This document shows, piece by piece, positions 1-4,946 of a DNA stretch of 21,507 nucleotides. Source of the DNA: an uncultured Lachnospiraceae bacterium (GTDB lineage Bacteria; Bacillota_A; Clostridia; Lachnospirales; Lachnospiraceae). The notes beneath the pieces were generated by a model that was not told where the DNA came from, ran no database searches, and saw nothing but the letters and a program-made list of their open reading frames with translations. The number at the start of each line of letters is the position of its first letter. Within the stretch, counting starts at the first letter, position 1. The stretch lies in assembly GCA_910587905.1 (NCBI GenBank), contig CAJUOF010000353.1:1-21507 (forward strand), in the 5' to 3' direction. Made by a program: the position numbers and the translations under genes.

Positions 1-405
1 CCGGCAGGAGTCCAGCCAGCGGTGCATCAGACCGGACACAGCGGCATAGTCATAACGGTCGACCACCTCGGGGGAGAACGTGAAGGTACAGAACCACTCC
101 CAGGCGTTCCCCCGGGCAATGGCATACACCTTATTGACGGTGCGGGCCATGGAGACCGACCGGGACCGCTCTTCACGCTCCAGCACCTCATCCAGGTCAT
201 GGACACGCATATAATAATACTCCCCATACTGGTTCTTTTCAAAAGACTCCATGATACAATCATCGTTCCACTTGGACTCCCGATCCGGGGGAAGCCCATA
301 GCCGGGACAGGGGATCCCGGAGGGATACAGCCGGATCTCCACTTCCGATCCGTAATCAAACACGGACACCTGGTAATGCATGTCTGGCAGAAACCATTTT
401 TCCAT
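1..405 (-). CDS. Rolling-circle replication initiator (Rep), N-terminal 135 aa, cut by window edge
   Basis: The reading frame opens at ATG 405 behind a GGGGAGGAAAGAG ribosome site and runs without a stop to position 1, giving 135 residues. Residues 105-110 (FCTFTF, preceded by WEW) look like motif 1 of HUH-type rolling-circle initiators, where a Thr/Phe-rich strand precedes the metal-binding HUH motif. The stretch after it, with VDRYDY, resembles initiators of Gram-positive inoviruses. The HUH motif and catalytic tyrosine would lie outside the window, so catalytic completeness cannot be judged. The protein would nick the phage plus strand at an origin, probably in the adjacent stem-loop region (406-857). 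Family assignment is by recalled motif, not by search. Confidence 0.72.
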   Translation of the reverse strand, partial: MEKWFLPDMHYQVSVFDYGSEVEIRLYPSGIPCPGYGLPPDRESKWNDDCIMESFEKNQYGEYYYMRVHDLDEVLEREERSRSVSMARTVNKVYAIARGNAWEWFCTFTFSPEVVDRYDYAAVSGLMHRWLDSCR

Positions 406-447
406 CTCTTTCCTCCCCAATTCGATTAAGTGTTGCCATCGTCAAGT

Positions 448-472
448 ATTATATATATTTATATATAAATAT
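448..472 (-). promoter_or_regulatory. Putative rep promoter with palindromic operator
   Basis: A TATAAT hexamer lies on the minus strand at 453-448, about 45 bases before the rep start. The 18 bases just upstream (455-472) are a perfect AT-only palindrome (ATATTTATA and its complement). They fall in the usual -10/-35 spacer, a classic operator position. No good -35 hexamer is present at 17 bases. The promoter role is inferred. Confidence 0.4.
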
Positions 473-490
473 CATTTAGTCTCTAGCTAC

Positions 491-540
491 GTAATCCCCA
501 TGTTATTTAATTATTAAAATATACTTCCGAAGGGGATTAC
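491..540. repeat. Inverted repeat GTAATCCCC / GGGGATTAC
   Basis: A perfect 9-bp inverted repeat (491-499 and 532-540) has a 32-base AT-rich spacer. It lies upstream of rep, inside the phage intergenic region. It could be a replication-control or protein-binding site; the function is not known. Confidence 0.5.
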
Positions 541-584
541 TCACGTTATGTTAAGCTTCCGTGTCTACACTAGGTGACGTAAGA

Positions 585-684
585 CTGAAGGCGGATGACT
601 GAATCCTCCTACCCCTTGATCTGTACAGGGAAACCGGAACACAGTCCGAGGATAACCGGATTCAGTCAAACACTCCGCCTTCAG
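585..684. repeat. Long bulged hairpin (two 11-bp stems) in phage intergenic region
   Basis: CTGAAGGCGGA (585-595) pairs perfectly with 674-684, and TGACTGAATCC (596-606) pairs perfectly with 658-668. The only asymmetry is a 5-base bulge (669-673) on the right side. The loop is about 51 bases. In single-stranded phage DNA this would be a stable structure, suited to a packaging signal or complementary-strand origin. Confidence 0.75.
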
Positions 685-732
685 TCCCCGGCAACCGGAA
701 GACAACAGCAGAAACGAAAAAAAGCAATAATC

Positions 733-769
733 AAGAGGTATCCTGGAAAGTGCGCCCAGGACACCTCTT
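733..769 (-). terminator. Hairpin, possible terminator of the zot operon
   Basis: A 14-bp stem with one mismatch (733-746 with 756-769) has a 9-base loop. Read on the minus strand, a run of seven T follows 9 bases after the stem (723-717). That is further than in a canonical intrinsic terminator. It may instead belong to the replication or packaging structures. Confidence 0.45.
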
Positions 770-802
770 TGTCCATTCTTCTTTACCGGCGGCCGGACGG
801 AA

Positions 803-847
803 TTGTCAAGGGCAAGCTCCGTGCCCCTGAGGGGGCACCCTTGACAA
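803..847. repeat. Two-part hairpin just after zot
   Basis: TTGTCAAGGG (803-812) pairs with CCCTTGACAA (838-847). Inside it TGCCCC (822-827) pairs with GGGGCA (832-837) around a 4-base loop. It begins 10 bases after the zot stop. It is a candidate origin stem-loop or 3' mRNA-stabilising structure. Confidence 0.65.
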
Positions 848-857
848 CTCCTGATTT

Positions 858-1625
858 TCATTTGTGCCTGCGTCTGCGAATATTCTGACGGTTTCGCCGA
901 CGCCTGGACGGATGAGCCTTCTTGAAGTTTTTCTGTCTGAAAACTTGAAATTCATTCTCCCAGCGCTCCGCTTCGTACTCCGGCAGTTCATCGATGATGA
1001 AGGAATCAAAGTATTTTGCATACTTTGGGATCAGCATAATTTTGGACGACCCAAATAAAAGCCCGCCGATTCCGGACAAATGCAGCTGGTCTGCGATCCT
1101 CGACTCGGCCTGGGACGAGGCTTCGGTGACCGTGATCGACCGGGTGATGGATCGAATATAGGTAAACCAGCCCATCGGATTGACCAGCAGGAACATTCGA
1201 TCTGTGAGGGTGCGGAGCTTCAGGTCCACGTCGAAGGACTGGGAGAACAGATAGACTGTGTGACGGTAATGCCGCTGGAGCTTGAAGTAATCACGGACTT
1301 CTGATTTAAAATTTTTGAAATTCCGGTTATCCCAGATCATTCCTACCTCGTCAATGAGTAATACTGATTCTGGCGGGAAATGACGGAAACCTATATCGTT
1401 ATGATCTAATTTGAATGCATATGGTACGTTGAGTGTAGAATACACAGGACGGCCGAGTTTTGCATATTTTACAGCAAGCATAGTAAGGTACGTAGATTTA
1501 CCAGCACCTTTCTTTCCAAAGACCATATACAGCTTATACGGGTTATAATACTTCTTGTAAAAGAAGAGGGTAACTCCCAGGAACGTGAACACCAGCACGA
1601 TCAGGGAGAGGGCGAATGTCTTCAA
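858..1625 (-). CDS. zot: Zot/pI-like inovirus assembly ATPase
   Basis: This 255-aa protein is the morphogenesis ATPase of filamentous phages (Zot/pI family), an inner-membrane motor that drives coat assembly and virion export. Residues 5-22 form a membrane segment. The P-loop GKKGAGKST is at 37-45 and the Walker B strand VLLIDE at 88-93. The C-terminus is very basic (RRRRRNRQNIRRRRHK region). The start is TTG at 1625, supported by AAGGAGG seven bases upstream. The membrane segment is N-terminal, unlike M13 pI, which has it toward the C-terminus; this may reflect export across a single membrane without an outer-membrane secretin. No secretin (pIV) gene is seen, as expected in a Gram-positive host. 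Confidence 0.88.
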   Translation of the reverse strand: MKTFALSLIVLVFTFLGVTLFFYKKYYNPYKLYMVFGKKGAGKSTYLTMLAVKYAKLGRPVYSTLNVPYAFKLDHNDIGFRHFPPESVLLIDEVGMIWDNRNFKNFKSEVRDYFKLQRHYRHTVYLFSQSFDVDLKLRTLTDRMFLLVNPMGWFTYIRSITRSITVTEASSQAESRIADQLHLSGIGGLLFGSSKIMLIPKYAKYFDSFIIDELPEYEAERWENEFQVFRQKNFKKAHPSRRRRNRQNIRRRRHK

Positions 1626-1640
1626 TCCTCGTCCTCCTTA

Positions 1641-1778
1641 TCATGACATAAGGCGTCTAACAAATAAAATACAAGCTCCGAAGAGACCAAGCCCACAAAA
1701 GGCAAGACCAACGGGACTATCAGCCAGTATTCTCCCAATGTGATTTAAGAGTCCTGGAACATATGCAAGATACTCCAT
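1641..1778 (-). CDS. 45-aa phage membrane protein
   Basis: This small frame (ATG 1778, stop TGA 1643-1641) lies between the coat-like gene and zot. It has a polar N-terminus (MEYLAYVPG...), one hydrophobic segment at about residues 24-40, and a basic end RRLMS. The layout matches a minor virion coat or cap protein, or a small assembly factor, but no family was recognised. No clear ribosome site precedes the ATG; the start lies just after the hairpin at 1788-1816, so translation may depend on coupling or RNA structure. The coding call rests on position in the operon and the membrane-protein pattern. Confidence 0.55.
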   Translation of the reverse strand: MEYLAYVPGLLNHIGRILADSPVGLAFCGLGLFGACILFVRRLMS

Positions 1779-1787
1779 ATTTCGTTC

Positions 1788-1816
1788 GGAGGCCGCCGTG
1801 AACGTGTGCGGCCTCC
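1788..1816 (-). promoter_or_regulatory. GC-rich hairpin immediately after the coat gene
   Basis: GGAGGCCGC (1788-1796) pairs perfectly with GCGGCCTCC (1808-1816) around an 11-base loop. It starts 12 bases after the coat stop on the minus strand. There is no T-run, so it is not a full intrinsic terminator. It may protect the upstream coat mRNA or attenuate transcription into zot, as the terminator after gene VIII does in M13 (inference). Confidence 0.55.
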
Positions 1817-1827
1817 TTCCTCCTTCC

Positions 1828-2037
1828 TCACACAGATTTTAACAGACGTACAAACATCGCAACAGCAGCACCCACCATCAGAACCGCCGTCATGAGCAGT
1901 AAGAGCGGGTTACTGACAACCGTAGTAACAAGCGTGGTAATCTGCGTGATAAACCACGTAAAGACCTCAGTAAACGTACCAAGGAGCCCGGACATCGAAC
2001 CGGACGTACTGCCGGAGATCACTAACATATGTTCCAT
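1828..2037 (-). CDS. Candidate major coat protein (pVIII-like), 69 aa
   Basis: The start ATG 2037 has AAGGAGG seven bases upstream. A TTG six bases earlier is in frame but sits against the ribosome site, so it is less likely. The protein has a Ser/Gly/Thr-rich amphipathic N-terminal half (about residues 8-35), a strongly hydrophobic segment at about 44-61 and a short basic tail (RLLKSV). This is the layout of filamentous phage coat subunits, where the basic end contacts DNA inside the filament. No cleavable signal peptide is evident, so insertion would be of the Pf3 type rather than the M13 type. Its place just upstream of a hairpin and close to zot supports the role. It could instead be a minor coat subunit, since four other small membrane proteins are encoded nearby. 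Confidence 0.62.
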   Translation of the reverse strand: MEHMLVISGSTSGSMSGLLGTFTEVFTWFITQITTLVTTVVSNPLLLLMTAVLMVGAAVAMFVRLLKSV

Positions 2038-2057
2038 AAACAATCCTCCTTCCCTGA

Positions 2058-2231
2058 TTATTTATCAGAATTACGGCGGGCCAGTAAGAAGCCAACCGCA
2101 ACAATGATCAGACGCACCACAACGAAGCCGAGGACGGCGATACCGACCCATCCGGCATCTTGTATTAAAAAATTCCAAAGGGCCACGAATACATTGAGGA
2201 TGAAAGCTCCCACCTGGGATAGATCACTCAT
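2058..2231 (-). CDS. 57-aa phage membrane protein
   Basis: ATG 2231 lies behind AGGAGGTAACAG, and the AGGAGG itself encodes the last residues of the upstream 39-aa gene. The product has an amphipathic N-terminus (residues 1-25, with ALWNFL) and a hydrophobic segment at about 29-51, followed by ARRNSDK. Structurally it is close in layout to the 69-aa coat candidate, and either could be the major coat subunit. It ends 20 bases before the coat start. No family was recognised. Confidence 0.65.
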   Translation of the reverse strand: MSDLSQVGAFILNVFVALWNFLIQDAGWVGIAVLGFVVVRLIIVAVGFLLARRNSDK

Positions 2232-2234
2232 CTG

Positions 2235-2354
2235 TTACCTCCTGCATACCGATATGAAAAAGACTATAAAACACAGCACAAACACAAGAGAAAAAACAGA
2301 CAGCACAGGCTCTGGAACATCCACACCAACAATATGATTGATAAACTCAGCCAC
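2235..2354 (-). CDS. 39-aa phage membrane protein
   Basis: GTG 2354 follows a strong AAGGAGGGG site, five bases upstream. The 39-residue product is MAEFINHIVGVDVPEPV followed by one hydrophobic segment (about residues 18-35) and a CRR end. It overlaps the 3' end of the upstream 235-aa gene, whose stop is at 2349-2347, and ends four bases before the next start. Size and layout resemble the short tip proteins pVII/pIX of M13, but this is analogy only. Confidence 0.6.
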   Translation of the reverse strand: MAEFINHIVGVDVPEPVLSVFSLVFVLCFIVFFISVCRR

Positions 2355-3057
2355 GGTGTCCCCTCCTTAAAAAGCGGATCAAGCCATTGACCGCCATGAT
2401 TAGTAAGCATACGACAATCACCACCCATAGCCAGTACTGGCGGGAATACGTCTTCTGTTCCACATCAGAAATGGCTACGTAGGTATTCGTAGAAGAGAGC
2501 GACGAGCCATTCACATAATAGGACGTGACGTATTGAGCCGTTCCGTACCGGTAATAATTATTTGCAAAATTCGAAGCCCCACGGCCCAGCAGAGTGAGCG
2601 AGAGAGTAGAGGCGGCAGGCCGATCGGCAGGGTCACCCCGGTACAGGGGTACCCGGATATCCGACGAAGACCAGTTGACGAGCTGGCCGGCTTCGACCGT
2701 AACGTTATCTGCCTGGGCCGGAGTAAAGACCGCCTTGCAGGCCCCGTAAGAAGACACCTGGACATCATACACTACCATACCATCAAGCTGATAAACAGCG
2801 TCAGCGGCAGGAGCAATATCTGGATCGGCGAGGGCAACAGGAGCAGCATCAGCAGAATAAGGCACAATAAGAGCCGGCGGCTCCTCCAAATCTGGGAAAG
2901 AAAAGGATGGCCATACAACATCGGCCGGATTACCATCTTGACCAGCTTCCGGAAATACCGGAACCTCCATCTCCACACCCTGAGTTTCCGTCTCACCTGC
3001 AGTTTCCTCCTCCACTGTGATATAACCATTCTCATCTACCGAATAAATCTCATCCAT
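2347..3057 (-). CDS. Unrecognised phage protein with C-terminal membrane anchor, 236 aa
   Basis: The start is taken as ATG 3057, which shares its A with the TGA of the upstream gene (TGATG overlap); a GTG at 3060 is also possible. The first 90 residues are acidic and Pro/Ala-rich. Residues about 95-205 look like a beta-rich, Ser/Tyr/Asn-rich globular domain (with NNYYRYG and SYYVNGSS-type stretches). One membrane helix lies near residues 206-226 (WLWVVIVVCLLIMAVNGLI) and the tail is basic (RFLRRGHRG). By the positive-inside rule the large domain would be outside, yet no N-terminal signal peptide is visible. It may be a second virion tip or spike protein. No family was recognised. Confidence 0.75.
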   Translation of the reverse strand: MDEIYSVDENGYITVEEETAGETETQGVEMEVPVFPEAGQDGNPADVVWPSFSFPDLEEPPALIVPYSADAAPVALADPDIAPAADAVYQLDGMVVYDVQVSSYGACKAVFTPAQADNVTVEAGQLVNWSSSDIRVPLYRGDPADRPAASTLSLTLLGRGASNFANNYYRYGTAQYVTSYYVNGSSLSSTNTYVAISDVEQKTYSRQYWLWVVIVVCLLIMAVNGLIRFLRRGHRG

Positions 3058-3236
3058 CACTCATCCTCCATAGAACGACGTTTCCAATAACCGATCAGAA
3101 AGCGGCCAATCACCAAAAACAGCATGGCGGAGACCACCAGCATGCCCAGGGAGACCGACCCGGTGATCAGGAACCGGGAAAGGCAGTCAATAAAAGAACC
3201 AAAAAAAGTAAAGAACCAATTCAGGAAATCAAGCAT
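3057..3236 (-). CDS. 59-aa phage membrane protein
   Basis: The frame runs from ATG 3236 to TGA 3059-3057. It starts inside the end of the 75-aa gene upstream (stop 3231-3229), and its stop overlaps the next start. It has an aromatic-rich N-terminus (LDFLNWFFTFFGSF), a membrane segment at about residues 25-50 and a charged end (KRRSMEDE). These overlaps at both ends suggest translational coupling. The function is unknown; a minor coat or assembly protein is likely from context. Confidence 0.65.
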   Translation of the reverse strand: MLDFLNWFFTFFGSFIDCLSRFLITGSVSLGMLVVSAMLFLVIGRFLIGYWKRRSMEDE

Positions 3237-3456
3237 CCGGAGCCCCCTTCTTCAAAATGAACCGGATCACACAGCAGGCCAGGAGAACACCTACGACAGC
3301 CAACAGGAAGTCCGGCAGGACGGTCATGACCTCATACACGAAGGCAATGCTCTTGAAAAAGCTGGCGATCATAGAGGCCACACCAGCAAAAAACTTCACC
3401 ACATAGTCGACCACTGTAGAGAGCAGATCGACGATTGTAGAAAAAAATTTAAACAT
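3229..3456 (-). CDS. pVI-like membrane protein, 75 aa
   Basis: ATG 3456 lies behind GGGGAGGATAGCT, immediately after the pIII-like gene. Residues 1-45 form one or two amphipathic, Phe/Val-rich helices (KFFSTIVDLLSTVVDYVV...), and residues 47-67 a hydrophobic helix followed by KKGAPDA. In M13 and related phages the gene directly after pIII encodes pVI, the partner of pIII at the virion end. Position and layout fit that role, but sequence similarity was not tested. Confidence 0.7.
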   Translation of the reverse strand: MFKFFSTIVDLLSTVVDYVVKFFAGVASMIASFFKSIAFVYEVMTVLPDFLLAVVGVLLACCVIRFILKKGAPDA

Positions 3457-3458
3457 AG

Positions 3459-4565
3459 CTATCCTCCCCTAAATCGTGAAATATAGTTGAAGATCATCAG
3501 GGAGAAGCCCACCAGCAGGATAATCTTAAACATCCCGAGGGCATTCCACCACATGACCACAGCAGAGGAAACGAAGGAAACGCCTGACACATAATCAGAG
3601 ACATCGGGATCCTCGTAGGCATCCATCTTATCGGTGAAATCCTGATGGGCCGCATCCTCCTGGGACTCGTAGGCAGAGATGCCGTCCTCCAGGTTTTTAT
3701 TGACCTGCTGACCCTTAGAATCGTCGAACCCGTTTACCGTGTCTTCGTGCTCTTCGGCGGATTGGGATGCCTGAGCGGCGGCGATTTCTTCATTCTTCTT
3801 GTTGATCAGATCAGCAGTATCATCAAAAATATCCTGCTTACCAGAATAAACGGTCCCATAAAAACAGGGAGAAAGAATAAAATTACCAATAGACCGTAAT
3901 CCCACAATTACAGAATTCAAAGATTGGGCATCTACACCAGACATAGCAGAAGTCATAGAAAAAACACCTAAAGAACAACGGTATTTAATACGAAATTGAA
4001 CAGGCTCATCATCCTCAATATAAGAAGAAAAATATACTACATAAGTATTGCTAAAGTGCTCAACAGGCAAAACAGTTCCATCAGACAACATACACTCAAC
4101 AGAAGCCACAGAAAGCTCATCAGGAGCCGAAAGTGAAGAGATATGAAAAGAATAATTGGCTGGAGTATAACTAAAAGGCAAATCCAATTCAGATACCCGG
4201 CCAGATGAACCAAAAGTATTCAGATATGCCAAAATAGGGGATGAAACATTTAATTCAAAAAATAACTTACCTGAATAAGTGGAATCTTTCCAAGGAAACT
4301 TACATGTCACAGAAACCTCCGATTCAAAAGGGCGGACCGCAACAGAAACCGAGTTCAAAGTACCAGATGGAACGGTATAAGTATATAACGAAAAAGTATC
4401 CACAGGCAGATAATAAACATAAGGACGTAAAGGATCATTCCCTGGATTGCCGGACACCACATAATTCATAACCAATGTACCAGACCATCCATCAGCCGCC
4501 AGAGCAGGGACCGGGCACAAAAAAAGGAGACAGACGGCACAAAGAATACTGAGCAGTTTCTTCAT
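3459..4565 (-). CDS. pIII-like adsorption protein, secreted and C-terminally anchored
   Basis: The 368-aa product starts at ATG 4565 behind a near-perfect ribosome site (GGGAGGTGATGGT). A signal peptide covers residues 1-23, with likely cleavage after ALA. Residues about 25-240 form a beta-rich domain. Residues about 250-320 are charged and probably helical, with a SQSAEEHEDT...KNLEDGISAYESQEDAAH pattern. A membrane anchor lies near 347-363 and ends in SRFRGG. This layout (signal, receptor domain, stalk, C-terminal anchor) and the following pVI-like gene match filamentous phage pIII. The receptor domain DNA (about 3841-4440) is visibly AT-richer than the stalk and anchor part, which suggests domain exchange. 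Confidence 0.75.
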   Translation of the reverse strand: MKKLLSILCAVCLLFLCPVPALAADGWSGTLVMNYVVSGNPGNDPLRPYVYYLPVDTFSLYTYTVPSGTLNSVSVAVRPFESEVSVTCKFPWKDSTYSGKLFFELNVSSPILAYLNTFGSSGRVSELDLPFSYTPANYSFHISSLSAPDELSVASVECMLSDGTVLPVEHFSNTYVVYFSSYIEDDEPVQFRIKYRCSLGVFSMTSAMSGVDAQSLNSVIVGLRSIGNFILSPCFYGTVYSGKQDIFDDTADLINKKNEEIAAAQASQSAEEHEDTVNGFDDSKGQQVNKNLEDGISAYESQEDAAHQDFTDKMDAYEDPDVSDYVSGVSFVSSAVVMWWNALGMFKIILLVGFSLMIFNYISRFRGG

Positions 4566-4584
4566 ACCATCACCTCCCTTTTTC

Positions 4585-4622
4585 CAATCTATTCGTTAAA
4601 GCTGTCTTTCGCGAATAGATTG
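4585..4622. repeat. 11-bp inverted repeat at the phage edge
   Basis: CAATCTATTCG (4585-4595) and its exact complement (4612-4622) flank a 16-base spacer. It sits directly before the ribosome site of the pIII-like gene. It may be a terminator, a packaging hairpin or part of the attachment site. On the plus strand only ATTTTGG follows, so a terminator would be weak. Confidence 0.6.
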
Positions 4623-4674
4623 ATTTTGGAGACTACGCTCCTTTTTGCAGCAACTGCTCAGTAAAATAGAAATC

Positions 4675-4703
4675 TTGACGGTCCTGACAGAAAATGATAT
4701 AGT
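4675..4703 (+). promoter_or_regulatory. glmS promoter (sigma-A type)
   Basis: TTGACG (4675-4680), a 17-base spacer and TATAGT (4698-4703) make a near-consensus housekeeping promoter. Transcription would start near 4710, about 45 bases before the ribozyme cleavage site. Confidence 0.8.
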
Positions 4704-4744
4704 TAGGTGGAATTGCAGCGAAGGAGGATGCAAGAAAAAACTGA

Positions 4745-4893
4745 ATAAAGAGAAAGCGCCATGTCCCTTGTTTGTGGCAAGGGTGACGAGGGGAAGAGAA
4801 AATCGAAAATTCGGCGGATGCTCTTCCATGCTTCCTGAGCGTGTACAGACCGGCAAATATGCTGGAGACGGCAAAACAAATTCGGTCTGATCA
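4745..4893 (+). ncRNA. glmS ribozyme (GlcN6P-activated self-cleaving riboswitch)
   Basis: The conserved core is plain. AAAGCGCC carries the cleavage site between A4755 and G4756. P2 pairs CCCTTG (4765-4770) with CAAGGG (4778-4783), followed by the invariant GACGAGG. P3 pairs GGAAGAG (4792-4798) with CTCTTCC (4821-4827), and TCGGCGGATG lies in between. P4 pairs CAGACCG (4846-4852) with CGGTCTG (4883-4889). When glucosamine-6-phosphate is abundant the RNA cleaves itself, and the downstream glmS mRNA with its new 5'-OH end is degraded. This is the standard feedback control of glmS in Firmicutes. The ends given are approximate. Confidence 0.93.
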
Positions 4894-4946
4894 GGAATCT
4901 TGATTTAGAATTTTACATAGTATTGGAGATATAAGGAGAATTTTAT

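Larger units (their letters stand above)
406..857. other. Phage intergenic region: candidate origin and packaging signal
   Basis: These 450 bases between zot and rep carry no convincing gene on either strand; the frames that exist run through the hairpins and lack family features. They hold an AT palindrome (455-472), an inverted repeat (491-540), a long bulged hairpin (585-684), a second hairpin (733-769) and a third, two-part hairpin (803-847). In M13-type phages the corresponding region carries the plus and minus origins and the packaging hairpin. That role is inferred here from position and structure. The Rep nick site could not be identified. Confidence 0.6.
1..4622 (-). mobile_element. 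Partial inovirus (filamentous phage) prophage, left end outside window
   Basis: All genes here are on the minus strand and together match a filamentous phage: a Zot/pI ATPase, a short coat-like membrane protein, a secreted protein with a C-terminal anchor (pIII-like), a pVI-like membrane protein, a rolling-circle initiator, and a stem-loop-rich intergenic region between Zot and the initiator. Genes overlap or sit a few bases apart. No phage head, tail or terminase gene is seen. The left end, any ssDNA-binding protein and any integrase lie beyond position 1. The right end must fall between the pIII-like start (4565) and the glmS promoter (4675); 4622 is the end of an inverted repeat and is only an estimate. 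Whether the phage is active cannot be told from this part. Confidence 0.85.
4566..4946. other. Prophage/host junction and glmS leader
   Basis: This 381-base stretch has no protein gene. It holds an inverted repeat (4585-4622), the glmS promoter (4675-4703), the glmS ribozyme (about 4745-4893) and the glmS ribosome site (4934-4939). The phage/host boundary is in its first 110 bases. Confidence 0.8.

Noticed and set aside
22..429. Plus-strand frame of 135 codons opposite rep
   Set aside because: Antisense to a frame with a strong ribosome site and initiator-like motif; no family features of its own.
541..556. TTATGTTAA as a XerD-type half site
   Set aside because: No partner arm at the required spacing; the nearby ACTTCC is six bases too far.
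565..888. Overlapping frames on both strands in the phage intergenic region
   Set aside because: They run through the inverted repeats, lack good ribosome sites and have no protein-like pattern.
2533..3090. 185-codon plus-strand frame
   Set aside because: Shadow of the 236-aa anchored protein, which is coupled to its neighbours.
4728..4748. Six-codon leader peptide after AAGGAGG
   Set aside because: The ATG abuts the ribosome-like site and the ribozyme already explains glmS control.
4645..4890. 81-codon frame before glmS
   Set aside because: It covers the promoter and glmS ribozyme, whose pairing explains the sequence better.
4908..4938. dif-like sequence (TTTACATAGTA with a loosely matching second arm)
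   Set aside because: The second arm overlaps the glmS ribosome site and matches only partly; it lies on the host side of the glmS promoter, away from the phage edge.
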